DNA of 64,000 nt, from positions 62,001-126,000 of the forward strand of contig NZ_JAGFWR010000005.1 in NCBI RefSeq assembly GCF_017599305.1, written 5' to 3'. The notes beneath the pieces are model-generated. The model was given only the letters and a program-made list of their open reading frames with translations, was not told the origin of the DNA and did not search any database. The position numbers were made by a program, and so were the translations under genes. Shown piece after piece: positions 26,540 through 34,527 of this stretch (position 1 is its first letter; each line of letters begins with the position of its first letter). The stretch comes from Micromonospora antibiotica (GTDB lineage: Bacteria > Actinomycetota > Actinomycetes > Mycobacteriales > Micromonosporaceae).

Positions 26540-27429
26540 CCCGGGTGCTGCTGTTCGGGGCGTCCGGCTTCATCGGCGGGCACGCCCGCGACGCGTTGGC
26601 CGCGGACCACCGGGTGACCGAGGTGATCTGCCCGGGGCGGGCCGCCCACGACCTGCTCGACGGCACGCCGGCCGCGCTCACCGGATTGCTGCGCGAGGTC
26701 GCCCCGGACGCGGTGGTCAACTGCGTGGGCGCCCTCACCGGCAGCGCCGCCCAACTGGTCACGGCGAACACGCTGGTCGCGGCGAAGCTGCTGGCGGCGA
26801 CCGCCGACGCGGTGCCGCAGGCCCGGCTGGTCCGGCTCGGCTCGGCCGGGGAGTACGGGCCGGTGCCGCAGCGGCTCCCGGTCACCGAGGACGCCCCGGC
26901 CCGGCCGGTCAGCGCGTACGGCGTCAGTCACCTGGCCGGAACCCGGTTGTTCCAGCTCGCCGGGGAGGCCGGCGAGGTCGACGCGGTCTCGTTGCGGGTG
27001 TTCAACCCGATCGGCCCCGGCATGTCGCAGGAGAACCTGCTCGGTCGGGCGGCGGACCGGTTGCGGGCCGCGCTGGCCGACGGGGCCACCGAGATCACCC
27101 TGGGGCCGCTGTCGGCGTACCGGGACTTCGTCGACGTGCGGGACCTCGCCGCGCTGATCGTCGCGGCGACGCTCGCACCCGAACTGCCGCACCGGGTGGT
27201 CAACGCCGGCAGCGGCCGGGCGGTCACCGCCCGGGAGGCGGTCGGGTTGCTGGCCGGCGCGGCGGGCTACGACGGCCGGATCCGCGAGGTGGGCCTCGGA
27301 CCGCAGCGCTCGCAGGCGGTCGACTGGATCCAGGCCGGCATCGGCCGGGCCGGCGAGCTGGGCTGGTCGCCGGTACGCGACCTGGAGACATCGATCAAGG
27401 ACATCTGGGCCGCGGGCGCGGCGCGGTGA
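26536..27429 (+). CDS. NAD-dependent epimerase/dehydratase (SDR), sugar-nucleotide type
   Basis: Extended short-chain dehydrogenase of 297 residues acting on nucleotide sugars. The N-terminal nucleotide fold is [13 protein letters not shown]; the active site is Ser ([11 protein letters not shown]) with YGVSHLAG, where the usual Tyr-x3-Lys lysine is replaced by histidine, an oddity. Later segments [11 protein letters not shown] and [13 protein letters not shown] match dTDP-4-dehydrorhamnose reductase/GDP-sugar epimerases. GTG start overlaps the preceding stop (GTGA). Which sugar it converts is unknown. Confidence 0.8.
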   Translation: MTRVLLFGASGFIGGHARDALAADHRVTEVICPGRAAHDLLDGTPAALTGLLREVAPDAVVNCVGALTGSAAQLVTANTLVAAKLLAATADAVPQARLVRLGSAGEYGPVPQRLPVTEDAPARPVSAYGVSHLAGTRLFQLAGEAGEVDAVSLRVFNPIGPGMSQENLLGRAADRLRAALADGATEITLGPLSAYRDFVDVRDLAALIVAATLAPELPHRVVNAGSGRAVTAREAVGLLAGAAGYDGRIREVGLGPQRSQAVDWIQAGIGRAGELGWSPVRDLETSIKDIWAAGAAR

Positions 27430-27483
27430 GCCGCGCCGACCGCTCCCCCGTCACGACACACCCGCACAACTGAGAGGACACGC

Positions 27484-28848
27484 ATGAGCATGAAGATCGG
27501 GGTCGTGGGCCTGGGCTACGTGGGGCTCACCCTCACCGCCGCCCTCGCCGACAAGGGCTTCACGGTGTACGGCGCGGACGTCTCACCGGCGGTGCTGGAC
27601 GCGCTCTCGCACGGCCGGCCACACATCTTCGAACCCGGCATCGACGACGTCTTCGCCGCCCACCTGGGCAAGAACATCCACGTCGCCGCCGACCTGCCGA
27701 AGGACACCGTCGACGTGGCGGTGATCAGCGTGTCGACGCCGGTGGACAACATGACCCACCGGCCCAACCTGGCGAACCTCGCCGCCGCCGCCCGGGTGGT
27801 GGCCGGCAGTTGCCGCCCGGACACCCTGGTGGTGGTGCGCAGCACCGTGCCGGTCGGCACCAGCCGCCGGGTGGTGCTGCCCGAGTTGCAGGCCGCCTGG
27901 GGTGAGCGGGTGAAGCTGGTGATGGCCCCGGAGCGCACCATCCAGGGGCAGGCGCTGCGGGAACTCGTCGAGCTGCCACAGGTCGTCGGTGGCCTGGACG
28001 AGGAGAGCCTCGCCGCCGGGATCGCGTTCTTCAACGGGCTGGCGCGCACCGTCGTCCCGGTGTCCGGGTTGGAGACCGCCGAGCTGGTGAAGCTGTCCAA
28101 CAACTGCCACACCGACCTGATCTACGCGTTCGGCAACGAGATCGCGCTGATCGCCGAGCGGCACGGCCTCGACCCGCTGGAGGTGATCCGGGCGACGAAC
28201 GTCGACTACCCGCGCCCGGATCTCGCCAAGCCCGGGTACGTGGGCGGTGGCTGCCTCTCCAAGGACCCGTACATCATGATCGACAGTGCGGGTGACCGCC
28301 GGCCGTTCCTCGTCGGCAAGGCCCGCCAGCTCAACGAGTACCTGCCGATCCACGTCGGCGAGACCGTGGTCCGGATGCTGGTCGAGGCGCGGGGGCGCAG
28401 TCTCGGCGCCCGGCTGGCGGTGCTGGGGTGGGCCTACAAGGGCTGGCCGGCCACCGATGACATGCGCGGCACCCCGATCGAGCCGATGATGCGGGTCTTC
28501 TCCGCCGCCGGGGTCACCGTCCTGGGGCACGACCCGATGGTCACCGACGACGTGATCCGGCAGTACGGCGGCGAGCCGGTCAGCCTGGACAAGGCGTTCA
28601 CCGAGGCGGACGCCGTGCTGATCATCAACGACCACCCCGACTACCGGGCGCTGCGGGTGCCGGAGGTGCTCGGGGCGACGCCGCCGGCCTTCGTCTACGA
28701 CTCGTGGCGGGTACTCGACGGCGAAGCGGTCAGGGCTGCCGGGGTCCGCTACGCCGGACTCGGCTACCTGCCTCCCGCGCCGACCGGTCCGGGCGACGGC
28801 GGTGCGGCCGGTGCGGGCACGTCGGCCGCCGGGGCGGTGTCGGCATGA
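27484..28848 (+). CDS. UDP-sugar 6-dehydrogenase family protein
   Basis: Four-electron NAD-dependent oxidation of a nucleotide sugar to its uronic acid; 454 residues. N-terminal Rossmann GVVGLGYVGLTLTAALADKG; conserved segments SVSTPVD, VRSTVPVGTS, APERTIQGQAL, ELVKLSNNCHTDLIYAFGNE; catalytic Cys257 in YVGGGCLSKDP; C-terminal UDP-binding domain with VLGWAYKG. The APERT and GGGCLSKDP spellings point to the UDP-HexNAc/UDP-ManNAc dehydrogenase branch rather than canonical UDP-glucose dehydrogenase (GGSCFPKD); this is a leaning. The last ~30 residues are a Gly/Ala tail. Its TGA overlaps the next ATG by four bases. Confidence 0.86.
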   Translation: MSMKIGVVGLGYVGLTLTAALADKGFTVYGADVSPAVLDALSHGRPHIFEPGIDDVFAAHLGKNIHVAADLPKDTVDVAVISVSTPVDNMTHRPNLANLAAAARVVAGSCRPDTLVVVRSTVPVGTSRRVVLPELQAAWGERVKLVMAPERTIQGQALRELVELPQVVGGLDEESLAAGIAFFNGLARTVVPVSGLETAELVKLSNNCHTDLIYAFGNEIALIAERHGLDPLEVIRATNVDYPRPDLAKPGYVGGGCLSKDPYIMIDSAGDRRPFLVGKARQLNEYLPIHVGETVVRMLVEARGRSLGARLAVLGWAYKGWPATDDMRGTPIEPMMRVFSAAGVTVLGHDPMVTDDVIRQYGGEPVSLDKAFTEADAVLIINDHPDYRALRVPEVLGATPPAFVYDSWRVLDGEAVRAAGVRYAGLGYLPPAPTGPGDGGAAGAGTSAAGAVSA

Positions 28849-29810
28849 GGGCCCTGCTGCTCGGCGGTGCCGGCTTCATCGGCCTGCACCTCGCCCGCCG
28901 GCTCGTCGCCGACGGTCACCAGGTCACCATCGTGGACGACTTCTCCCGGGGCCGCGACGACGCCGACCTCGACCGGTTGCGCGCCGATCCGGCCGTCCAG
29001 GTGATCTCCGGCGATCTGACCGGCCCGGACACCTGGGCCGCCCTGCCCACCGGATGGGACCAGATCTACCTGCTCGCCGCCGTGGTCGGGGTGCGCAACG
29101 TGGAGCAGGACCCGGCCCGGGTGATCCGGGTCAACACCCTGTCCGCGCTGCACCTGCTCGACTGGGTGACCCCGGGTGAGCGGGTCTTCTTCGCCTCCAC
29201 CAGCGAGGTCTACGCCGGGGGCGTGACGGCCGGGGTGGTGCCGGTGCCGACGGCCGAGACGGTGCCGGCGATGATCTCCGACGTCGCGGCCCCCCGCTTC
29301 GCGTACGCGGCCAGCAAGCTGCTCGGTGAGGCCGCGTTCCTGCACACGGCCCGCGCCAAGGGCTTCGAGACGGTGGTGGGCCGGTTCCACAACGTGTACG
29401 GCCCCCGGATGGGCGCGGACCACGTCATCCCGGAGATGTCCCTGCGCGCCCTGCGGGGGGCCGACCCGTTCCCGGTCCCCGGCGCCGACCAGTACCGCGC
29501 GTTCTGCCACGTCGACGACGCGGTCGAGGCGATGCTGCGGCTGATGGGGGCACCGGCCGCCGCCGGTCAGATCGTGCACATCGGCAACGACCGGGAGGAG
29601 ACCAACATCGGCGACCTGGCCAAGCTGGTCCTGCGGGTGGCCGGGGTGAGCCCCGCCATCGCACCCGGGAGCGCGCCGCCGGGATCGGTCGCCCGCCGCT
29701 GCCCGGACCTGTCCCGGCTGCGGGAGCTGACCGGTTACGAGCCGGGTGTCAGCCTGGAGGAGGGCGTCCGCAGCACGTTCGCCTGGTACCGGGAGCACGG
29801 GTGGGCGTGA
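28845..29810 (+). CDS. NAD-dependent nucleotide-sugar epimerase/decarboxylase (SDR)
   Basis: Extended SDR of 321 residues. LLLGGAGFIGLHLARRL binds NAD; catalytic Ser/Thr in FASTSEVY and Tyr-x3-Lys in YAASKLLGE are intact; GRFHNVYGPRMG and YRAFCHVDDAVEAM fit UDP-glucuronate decarboxylases and UDP-uronate 4-epimerases. Following the UDP-sugar dehydrogenase gene with a four-base overlap, it most likely acts on the uronate product. Its stop overlaps the GH114-type gene by one base. Confidence 0.85.
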   Translation: MRALLLGGAGFIGLHLARRLVADGHQVTIVDDFSRGRDDADLDRLRADPAVQVISGDLTGPDTWAALPTGWDQIYLLAAVVGVRNVEQDPARVIRVNTLSALHLLDWVTPGERVFFASTSEVYAGGVTAGVVPVPTAETVPAMISDVAAPRFAYAASKLLGEAAFLHTARAKGFETVVGRFHNVYGPRMGADHVIPEMSLRALRGADPFPVPGADQYRAFCHVDDAVEAMLRLMGAPAAAGQIVHIGNDREETNIGDLAKLVLRVAGVSPAIAPGSAPPGSVARRCPDLSRLRELTGYEPGVSLEEGVRSTFAWYREHGWA

Positions 29811-30502
29811 TGAGCCGACGTCCCATCTGCTTCTACTACGGCGACGGCCGACTGCCCGAGCTGTCCAGGTACGTGCGGGTGGTCCTGCAACCGGACTTCT
29901 ACCGGCCGGCCGAACTGCGCTACCTCGCGGCGCAGGACGTGCAGACCCTCGGCTACCTGTCGTTGTCGGAGGACCAGGGGCCACCCGCGCCCTGGCAGCG
30001 GCGGGAACGCAACCCGGACTGGGGTGGCGCGTTCGTCCACGTCGACCACCCGCTCTGGGTGGCGCACGTGATCGGGCAGGCGAAGCAGGCGATCGCGCAG
30101 GGATTCGCGGGGCTCTTCCTGGACACGCTCAACGTCGAGCTGACCTTCCCGGAGGACGTGCCGCACCTGCTCACCCTGGTCGCCGCCATCCGGGAGGAGG
30201 CCCGACCGGCGTACCTGCTGGCGAACCGGGGCTTCGGGATGCTGCCCCGGCTGGCCGAGATCGTCGACGGGATCGTCTTCGAGTCGTTCTCGGCCCGGTG
30301 GACCGACCAGGGTTACGCGCCGTGGCCGCCCGACGTGCTGGAGTTCCACGCCCAGATCGCCGAGCAGCTGCTCCAGTTGGAGCTGGACCTCTACAGCCTC
30401 GACTACGCCGACAGCCAGGGGCTGACCGATTTCGCGGAGCGGCGGGCCCGCCAGTTCGGGCTCCAGTCCTCGGTCAGCGACCGCGCCCTGTCCCGTACCT
30501 GA
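29810..30502 (+). CDS. GH114-type endo-alpha-1,4-polygalactosaminidase-like protein
   Basis: 230-residue TIM-barrel-like protein. RPICFYYGDGRLPEL and YVRVVLQP open the barrel; GFAGLFLDTLN contains Asp105 and IVFESFSARW Glu158, the positions expected for the two catalytic acids of the GH114/spherulin-4 family, which cleaves galactosaminogalactan and the Pel polymer and forms the hydrolase half of PelA. It has no signal peptide at the ATG start, and the two upstream GTG codons add only a few residues, so either it is cytoplasmic or leaves by an unusual route. Last gene of the run, followed by a hairpin. Confidence 0.75.
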   Translation: MSRRPICFYYGDGRLPELSRYVRVVLQPDFYRPAELRYLAAQDVQTLGYLSLSEDQGPPAPWQRRERNPDWGGAFVHVDHPLWVAHVIGQAKQAIAQGFAGLFLDTLNVELTFPEDVPHLLTLVAAIREEARPAYLLANRGFGMLPRLAEIVDGIVFESFSARWTDQGYAPWPPDVLEFHAQIAEQLLQLELDLYSLDYADSQGLTDFAERRARQFGLQSSVSDRALSRT

Positions 30503-30506
30503 TCAT

Positions 30507-30531
30507 CCGGCGGGGGCGTCCGCCCCGCCGG
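30507..30531 (+). terminator. Hairpin after the exopolysaccharide gene run
   Basis: CCGGCGGGG at 30507-30515 pairs with CCCCGCCGG at 30523-30531, starting five bases after the last stop codon. The following 250 bases up to the opposing tetR gene are GC-rich low-complexity sequence with no gene. Confidence 0.55.
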
Positions 30532-30790
30532 TCCGGGGCCGGTCCGGTCCCGGACCGAACACCCGCCCCCGTCGGGCCGGGGCCGGGTCGCGCGTCGGCA
30601 CCACGCGCGACCGGCTCCGCCCGGCGGGGGCGGGCTCGCGTGACGGCAGCCCGCCCGCCGCCACGGCACGGCGGATGTGGCGGTCCGCCCCGGCGGCGGC
30701 ACGGCGGGCGGCTGCCAGCCACCGCCGAGGGCACAGCGGGCGGCGGCCCGGCGGGGCGCGACGTCGCGGCAGGTCAGGGTTCGCGGGTGG

Positions 30791-31435
30791 TCAGGGCGTC
30801 GCGGCAGGTCGGGGCGTCGCGGCGTCGAGGGCGGGGGTGAGCGGTGCCAGGGCGGCCCGGACGAGGTCCGGCAGCGGCCGGGACGGGACCACGAAACCGG
30901 CCATCGCCGGCACCTCGTTCGTGCCGTGCAGCCACTGCCGGAGCGCCACTCTGACCGCCGCGCCGACGGCGGCGGCGAGCACCTGGGCGGTCAGCCGGTC
31001 GAGGCCAGGGCAGCGGGCGGTCAGCGCCTCGGCGAGCGGCTCCTCGATCGTGGTGACGGCGTCGACGTAGCAGGCTCGCAGCGCGGGACTGGCGGCGATC
31101 ATCAGCAGCGCGGCTGGCGGGTGGTCGCCGGGGTCGGTGTAGAGACCCACGACGGCGTCGACGACCGTGTCGCCGAGGCTGACCCCGGTGGGCCGGGCGA
31201 GCACGGCGGCCGTGACCGTGACCGCGCGGTCCGCGGCGACCCCGGCGACGATCGCCTGCTCCCGGCTGGCGAAGTAGTTGTTGTAGGTCCGGGGCGACAC
31301 GCCTGCTGCCTGGGCGATCTCCTCGACGCGGACGTTGTCCGGTCCGCGTTCCAGGGCGAGGCGCAGCGCCGCCGACTGGAGCGCCTCCCGGGTGGCCCGT
31401 TTCTTCCGTTCCCGCAACGTCGGTGGTCCGGTCAC
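30791..31435 (-). CDS. TetR-family transcriptional regulator
   Basis: Repressor of about 214 residues. N-terminal helix-turn-helix: LRERKKRATREALQSAALRLALERGPDNVRVEEIAQAAGVSPRTYNNYFASREQA; the YNNYF recognition helix ending is typical. The C-terminal ligand domain has LLMIAASPALRA and ends with an Ala/Pro tail. The GTG at 31435 sets the helix-turn-helix at a normal distance; upstream codons run into the operator region. It is divergent from the TIM-barrel gene at 31541, and a direct repeat lies between them, so that gene is the natural target. Confidence 0.85.
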   Translation of the reverse strand: MTGPPTLRERKKRATREALQSAALRLALERGPDNVRVEEIAQAAGVSPRTYNNYFASREQAIVAGVAADRAVTVTAAVLARPTGVSLGDTVVDAVVGLYTDPGDHPPAALLMIAASPALRACYVDAVTTIEEPLAEALTARCPGLDRLTAQVLAAAVGAAVRVALRQWLHGTNEVPAMAGFVVPSRPLPDLVRAALAPLTPALDAATPRPAATP

Positions 31436-31462
31436 GGTGCCACTGTCGCACACACGGTTCGT

Positions 31463-31490
31463 GCACGCAAAATTGCGCGCACGCAAAATT
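31463..31490. promoter_or_regulatory. Direct-repeat operator between tetR-like and TIM-barrel genes
   Basis: GCACGCAAAATT occurs at 31463-31474 and 31479-31490, 16 bases apart, with a GCGCGC link giving partial dyads. A TATGCT just after (31490-31495) is a possible -10 for the rightward gene. Likely TetR binding site by position. Confidence 0.55.
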
Positions 31491-31540
31491 ATGCTACGGT
31501 CCCCCCGAACTCCGCAGCATCACGACGGAAAGGGACCGAT

Positions 31541-32617
31541 ATGCGTGCCAGAGGCATGGCCTACGACACCGGCTTCGTCACCGACGGCGTCAGCTCGGTG
31601 CCGCACTGGGACCCCGAGGTGGTCCGGCGGGAGCTGGCGATCATCCGGGACGACCTGCACTGCACCGCCGTCCACCTGGTCGGCGGGGATCCCGGGCGGC
31701 TGGAGTCCGCCGCCCGTACCGCCGCCGCGCTCGGCCTGGAGGTCTGGTTCTCGCCGTACCCGCTGGAGCTGGAACCCGACCTGATCCGCGCCCTGTTCCT
31801 CGACTGCGCCGAGCGGGCCGAACGGCTCCGTGCGGCCGGGGCGGAGGTCGTCTTCGTCACCGGCGCCGAGCTGAGCCTCATGAACCGTGGATTCGTCGAC
31901 GGGGACCGCCTCGCCGACCGCCTCGACCACCTGTTCACCGACCCGGACGGCCGGGCCGAGCGCATCGCCGAGGCCGGCGTCCGCCTCGACCGGTTCCTGC
32001 GCGCCACCGTGGCGGCGGTCCGCGAACGCTTCCACGGGCGGGTCACCTATGCCGCGATCCCGTTCGAGGGCGTCGACTGGGACCTGTTCGACGTGGTGAC
32101 CCTCGAACTCATCCGCTCCGCCGAGGTCGCCGACCAGTTCCGCGCCGGCGTACGCCGGCTGGTCGACCAACCCAAGCCGGTCGCCGTCACCGGCTTCGGC
32201 ACCGCGACCTGGCGCGGCGCGGGGGACGTCGCGCCGCGCAGCATGGAGATCATCGAGTACGACGCCAGCGGCACCCCCCACCGGCTCAACGGCAGGTACG
32301 AGCGCGACGAGGAAGGGCAGGCCGCCTACCTGCGGGAACTGCTCGACATCTTTGACAGCGAGGGGGTCGACAGCACCTTCGTCCACCTCTTCGCGCTGCC
32401 CAGCCTGCCGCACCGGCCCGACGGCGATCCCCGGTACGACCTCGACCTCGCCAGCCCCGGGATCGTCAAGGTGCTCGACGGCCGCACCGGCGAGACCTAC
32501 CCCGGGCTGCCCTGGGAGCCGAAGGCCGCGTTCGCCGCCGTCGCCGAGCACTATGCGCGCCGGCCCGCCGTCGCCGAGCACTACGCGCGCCGGCCCGCCG
32601 CCGAGCGGCACGGCTGA
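31541..32617 (+). CDS. Conserved hypothetical, probable glycoside-hydrolase-like TIM barrel
   Basis: 358-residue cytoplasmic protein with no signal peptide. The pattern of alternating strands and helices (TAVHLVGGDPGRLE, LGLEVWFSPYPLELE, GAEVVFVTGAELSLMNRGF, VTYAAIPFEGVDWDLFDVVTLE, KPVAVTGFGTATWRGAGD, STFVHLFALP) looks like a (beta/alpha)8 barrel with acidic residues at strand ends, E of GAELS and E of IPFEG being candidates. I do not recognise the family well enough to give a substrate; such proteins are sometimes labelled abortive-infection proteins without evidence. The ATG follows AAGGGA. Its C-terminus contains a duplicated decapeptide. Confidence 0.7.
   Translation: MRARGMAYDTGFVTDGVSSVPHWDPEVVRRELAIIRDDLHCTAVHLVGGDPGRLESAARTAAALGLEVWFSPYPLELEPDLIRALFLDCAERAERLRAAGAEVVFVTGAELSLMNRGFVDGDRLADRLDHLFTDPDGRAERIAEAGVRLDRFLRATVAAVRERFHGRVTYAAIPFEGVDWDLFDVVTLELIRSAEVADQFRAGVRRLVDQPKPVAVTGFGTATWRGAGDVAPRSMEIIEYDASGTPHRLNGRYERDEEGQAAYLRELLDIFDSEGVDSTFVHLFALPSLPHRPDGDPRYDLDLASPGIVKVLDGRTGETYPGLPWEPKAAFAAVAEHYARRPAVAEHYARRPAAERHG
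32540..32599 (+). repeat. 30-bp tandem duplication at the end of the TIM-barrel gene
   Basis: 32540-32569 and 32570-32599 differ at one base and encode VAEHYARRPA twice, in frame. Recent slippage that lengthened the C-terminus without breaking it. Confidence 0.85.
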
Positions 32618-32656
32618 GCGGACGCGGTCCGCCCGAGGGGTGGCGCGCGCCCCCCC

Positions 32657-33253
32657 TCACCGCAGGCGCAGCCCCGCGACGAGGAGCCCGACCATGCGGC
32701 GGGCGTCGTAGTAGGGGGCACGGCCGGCGCAGAGGTTGCCGACGGCGAACAACAACTCCCGGGCGTCGACGCCGGGACGGATCTCGTCGGCCGCGACGGC
32801 GGCGTCGAGCAGGCGGGTGCACGCGGGCACCAGGTGGTCGAGGAAGTAGCCGTGCAGCGTGTCGAAGGCGGCGGTGTCGGAGTTCAACGCTCCGGCCAGG
32901 CCGTGCTTGGTGACCAGGAAGTCGACGAAGAGGTCGATCCAGGCGGTCAGGGCGGCGTGCGGGGTGCCGCTGGTGGCGAGCAGGGCCGGCGCGGCCGCGG
33001 CGCACGCCTGCACCTGGTGCCGGTAGACGGCGACGATCAGGTCCGCCCGGGTCGGGAAGTGGCGGTAGATGGTGCCGACGCCGACGCCGGCCCGGGCGGC
33101 GATGTCGCGTACCGGCACGTCGACACCGACGGCGAGGAAGGCCGCGGCGGCGGCCTCCAGCAGGGTCGCCTCGTTGCGTCGGGCGTCGGCCCGTTTCCGG
33201 GGTGCGCCGGTGCGCCCGGGTGGGGTGGGCGGCCCCGGTTCACCGTCGACCAT
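32657..33253 (-). CDS. TetR-family transcriptional regulator
   Basis: 198-residue repressor. Helix-turn-helix in ADARRNEATLLEAAAAAFLAVGVDVPVRDIAARAGVGVGTIYRHFPTRADL (recognition VGVGTIYRHF); the C-terminal domain is that of the SbtR-type TetR regulators (LFVDFLVTKHGLAGAL, ELLFAVGNLC). The ATG at 33253 lies ten bases after GGAGG. Divergent from the aldo/keto reductase gene; the space between contains two copies of a 15-bp dyad. Confidence 0.88.
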   Translation of the reverse strand: MVDGEPGPPTPPGRTGAPRKRADARRNEATLLEAAAAAFLAVGVDVPVRDIAARAGVGVGTIYRHFPTRADLIVAVYRHQVQACAAAAPALLATSGTPHAALTAWIDLFVDFLVTKHGLAGALNSDTAAFDTLHGYFLDHLVPACTRLLDAAVAADEIRPGVDARELLFAVGNLCAGRAPYYDARRMVGLLVAGLRLR

Positions 33254-33283
33254 CGCACCGTCACCTCCGGACACCCTTGGCAA

Positions 33284-33327
33284 ACGGAACAGTGTTCCGT
33301 ATAGTTCAGAGCGGAACACCGTTCCGC
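33284..33327. promoter_or_regulatory. Two matching operators CGGAAC-N3-GTTCCG
   Basis: The dyad CGGAACAGTGTTCCG at 33285-33299 and CGGAACACCGTTCCG at 33312-33326 share the consensus CGGAAC-NNN-GTTCCG, centre to centre 27 bp, about 2.5 helical turns. Each is extended by one further pairing base on each side. They lie between the divergent tetR and aldo/keto reductase genes, as expected for autoregulation and control of the reductase. Confidence 0.8.
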
Positions 33328-33473
33328 TTGCCCCATGATGCCAGAGCCGGACGGCCGGCCACCAGCCCCGTCCCTCGCCACCAGCCCACGACGCGTCCGC
33401 ACGCGCCGTGGTCCCCAACGGCACCGGCCCACCCGACCGGCCGTCACCCCGCCACCCCGTGGAGGAAACCGTC

Positions 33474-34493
33474 ATGCAGTACCGCACCCTCGGCCGCACC
33501 GGCGTCCAGGTCAGCACCCTCGTGCTCGGCGCGATGAACTTCGGCGCCATCGGCCGCACCAGCCAGGCCGAGGCCACCGCGATCATCGACGCCGCCCTGG
33601 AGGGCGGGATCAACCTGATCGACACCGCCGACCGCTACAGCCAGGGCGAGTCGGAGGAAATGGTCGGCCGGGCCATCGCCGGCCGCCGCGACGACATCGT
33701 GCTGGCCACCAAGGCGGCCCTGCCGATGGACGACGACCGCAACCACCGGGGCACCTCCCGCCGCTGGCTGCACACCGCGCTCGACGACAGCCTGCGCCGG
33801 CTCGGTGTCGACCACATCGACCTCTACCAGGTGCACCGCTGGGACCCGACGACCAGCGACGAGGAGACGCTGTCCGCGCTCACCGACCTCCAGCGGGCCG
33901 GCAAGATCCGCTACTTCGGCTGCTCGACGTTCCCCGCGTACCGGCTCGTGCAGGCCGAGTGGGCCGCCCGGGAACACCACCTGGGCCGGTACGTCACCGA
34001 ACAGCCCAGCTATTCGATCCTGCAACGCGGCATCGAGGCCCACGTCCTGCCCGTCACCGCGCAGTACGGCATGGGCGTGCTCGCCTGGAGCCCACTGGCC
34101 TCCGGGTGGCTGTCGGGCGCGGTCCGGGCGGGTCGGGAGATCACCACCCACCGCGCCGACGTCCTGCCCGAGCGCTTCGACCTCACCATCGCCGGCAACC
34201 GGGCCCGGCTCGACGCCGTCGAGCAGCTGACCAAGGTCGCCGAGGAGGCCGGGCTCACCCTGATCCAGCTCGCCCTCGGCTTCGTCACCGCACACCCCGC
34301 CGTGACCAGCGCGATCATCGGCCCCCGTACGCCGGAGCACCTGCACAGCCAACTCGCCGCCGCCGACACCGTGCTCACCGCCGACGTGCTCGACGCGATC
34401 GACGCGATCGTCGCCCCCGGCGTCGACCTCGCCCCCGGCGAGAAGCACGACACCCCGCCGGCCCTGCTCGACCCGGCGCTACGCCGCCGCTGA
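33474..34493 (+). CDS. Aldo/keto reductase
   Basis: NADPH-dependent carbonyl reductase of 339 residues. TIM-barrel family landmarks: GRTGVQVSTLVLGAMNFG; catalytic Asp and Tyr in DTADRYSQGESE; Lys in LATKAAL; His in YQVHRWD; and the cofactor-binding AIIGPRTPEHL near the C-terminus. ATG eight bases after GGAGG. The tandem dyads upstream and the divergent tetR gene suggest it is induced by a small electrophile or a metabolite; the physiological substrate is unknown. Confidence 0.92.
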   Translation: MQYRTLGRTGVQVSTLVLGAMNFGAIGRTSQAEATAIIDAALEGGINLIDTADRYSQGESEEMVGRAIAGRRDDIVLATKAALPMDDDRNHRGTSRRWLHTALDDSLRRLGVDHIDLYQVHRWDPTTSDEETLSALTDLQRAGKIRYFGCSTFPAYRLVQAEWAAREHHLGRYVTEQPSYSILQRGIEAHVLPVTAQYGMGVLAWSPLASGWLSGAVRAGREITTHRADVLPERFDLTIAGNRARLDAVEQLTKVAEEAGLTLIQLALGFVTAHPAVTSAIIGPRTPEHLHSQLAAADTVLTADVLDAIDAIVAPGVDLAPGEKHDTPPALLDPALRRR

Positions 34494-34527
34494 GCGTCGG
34501 CGCGCGCACCGGTCGACCGGCCCGGGG

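Noticed and set aside
31541..32617. Abortive-infection defence gene
   Set aside because: The label is sometimes given to this family, but the sequence shows a TIM-barrel pattern and no defence neighbours.
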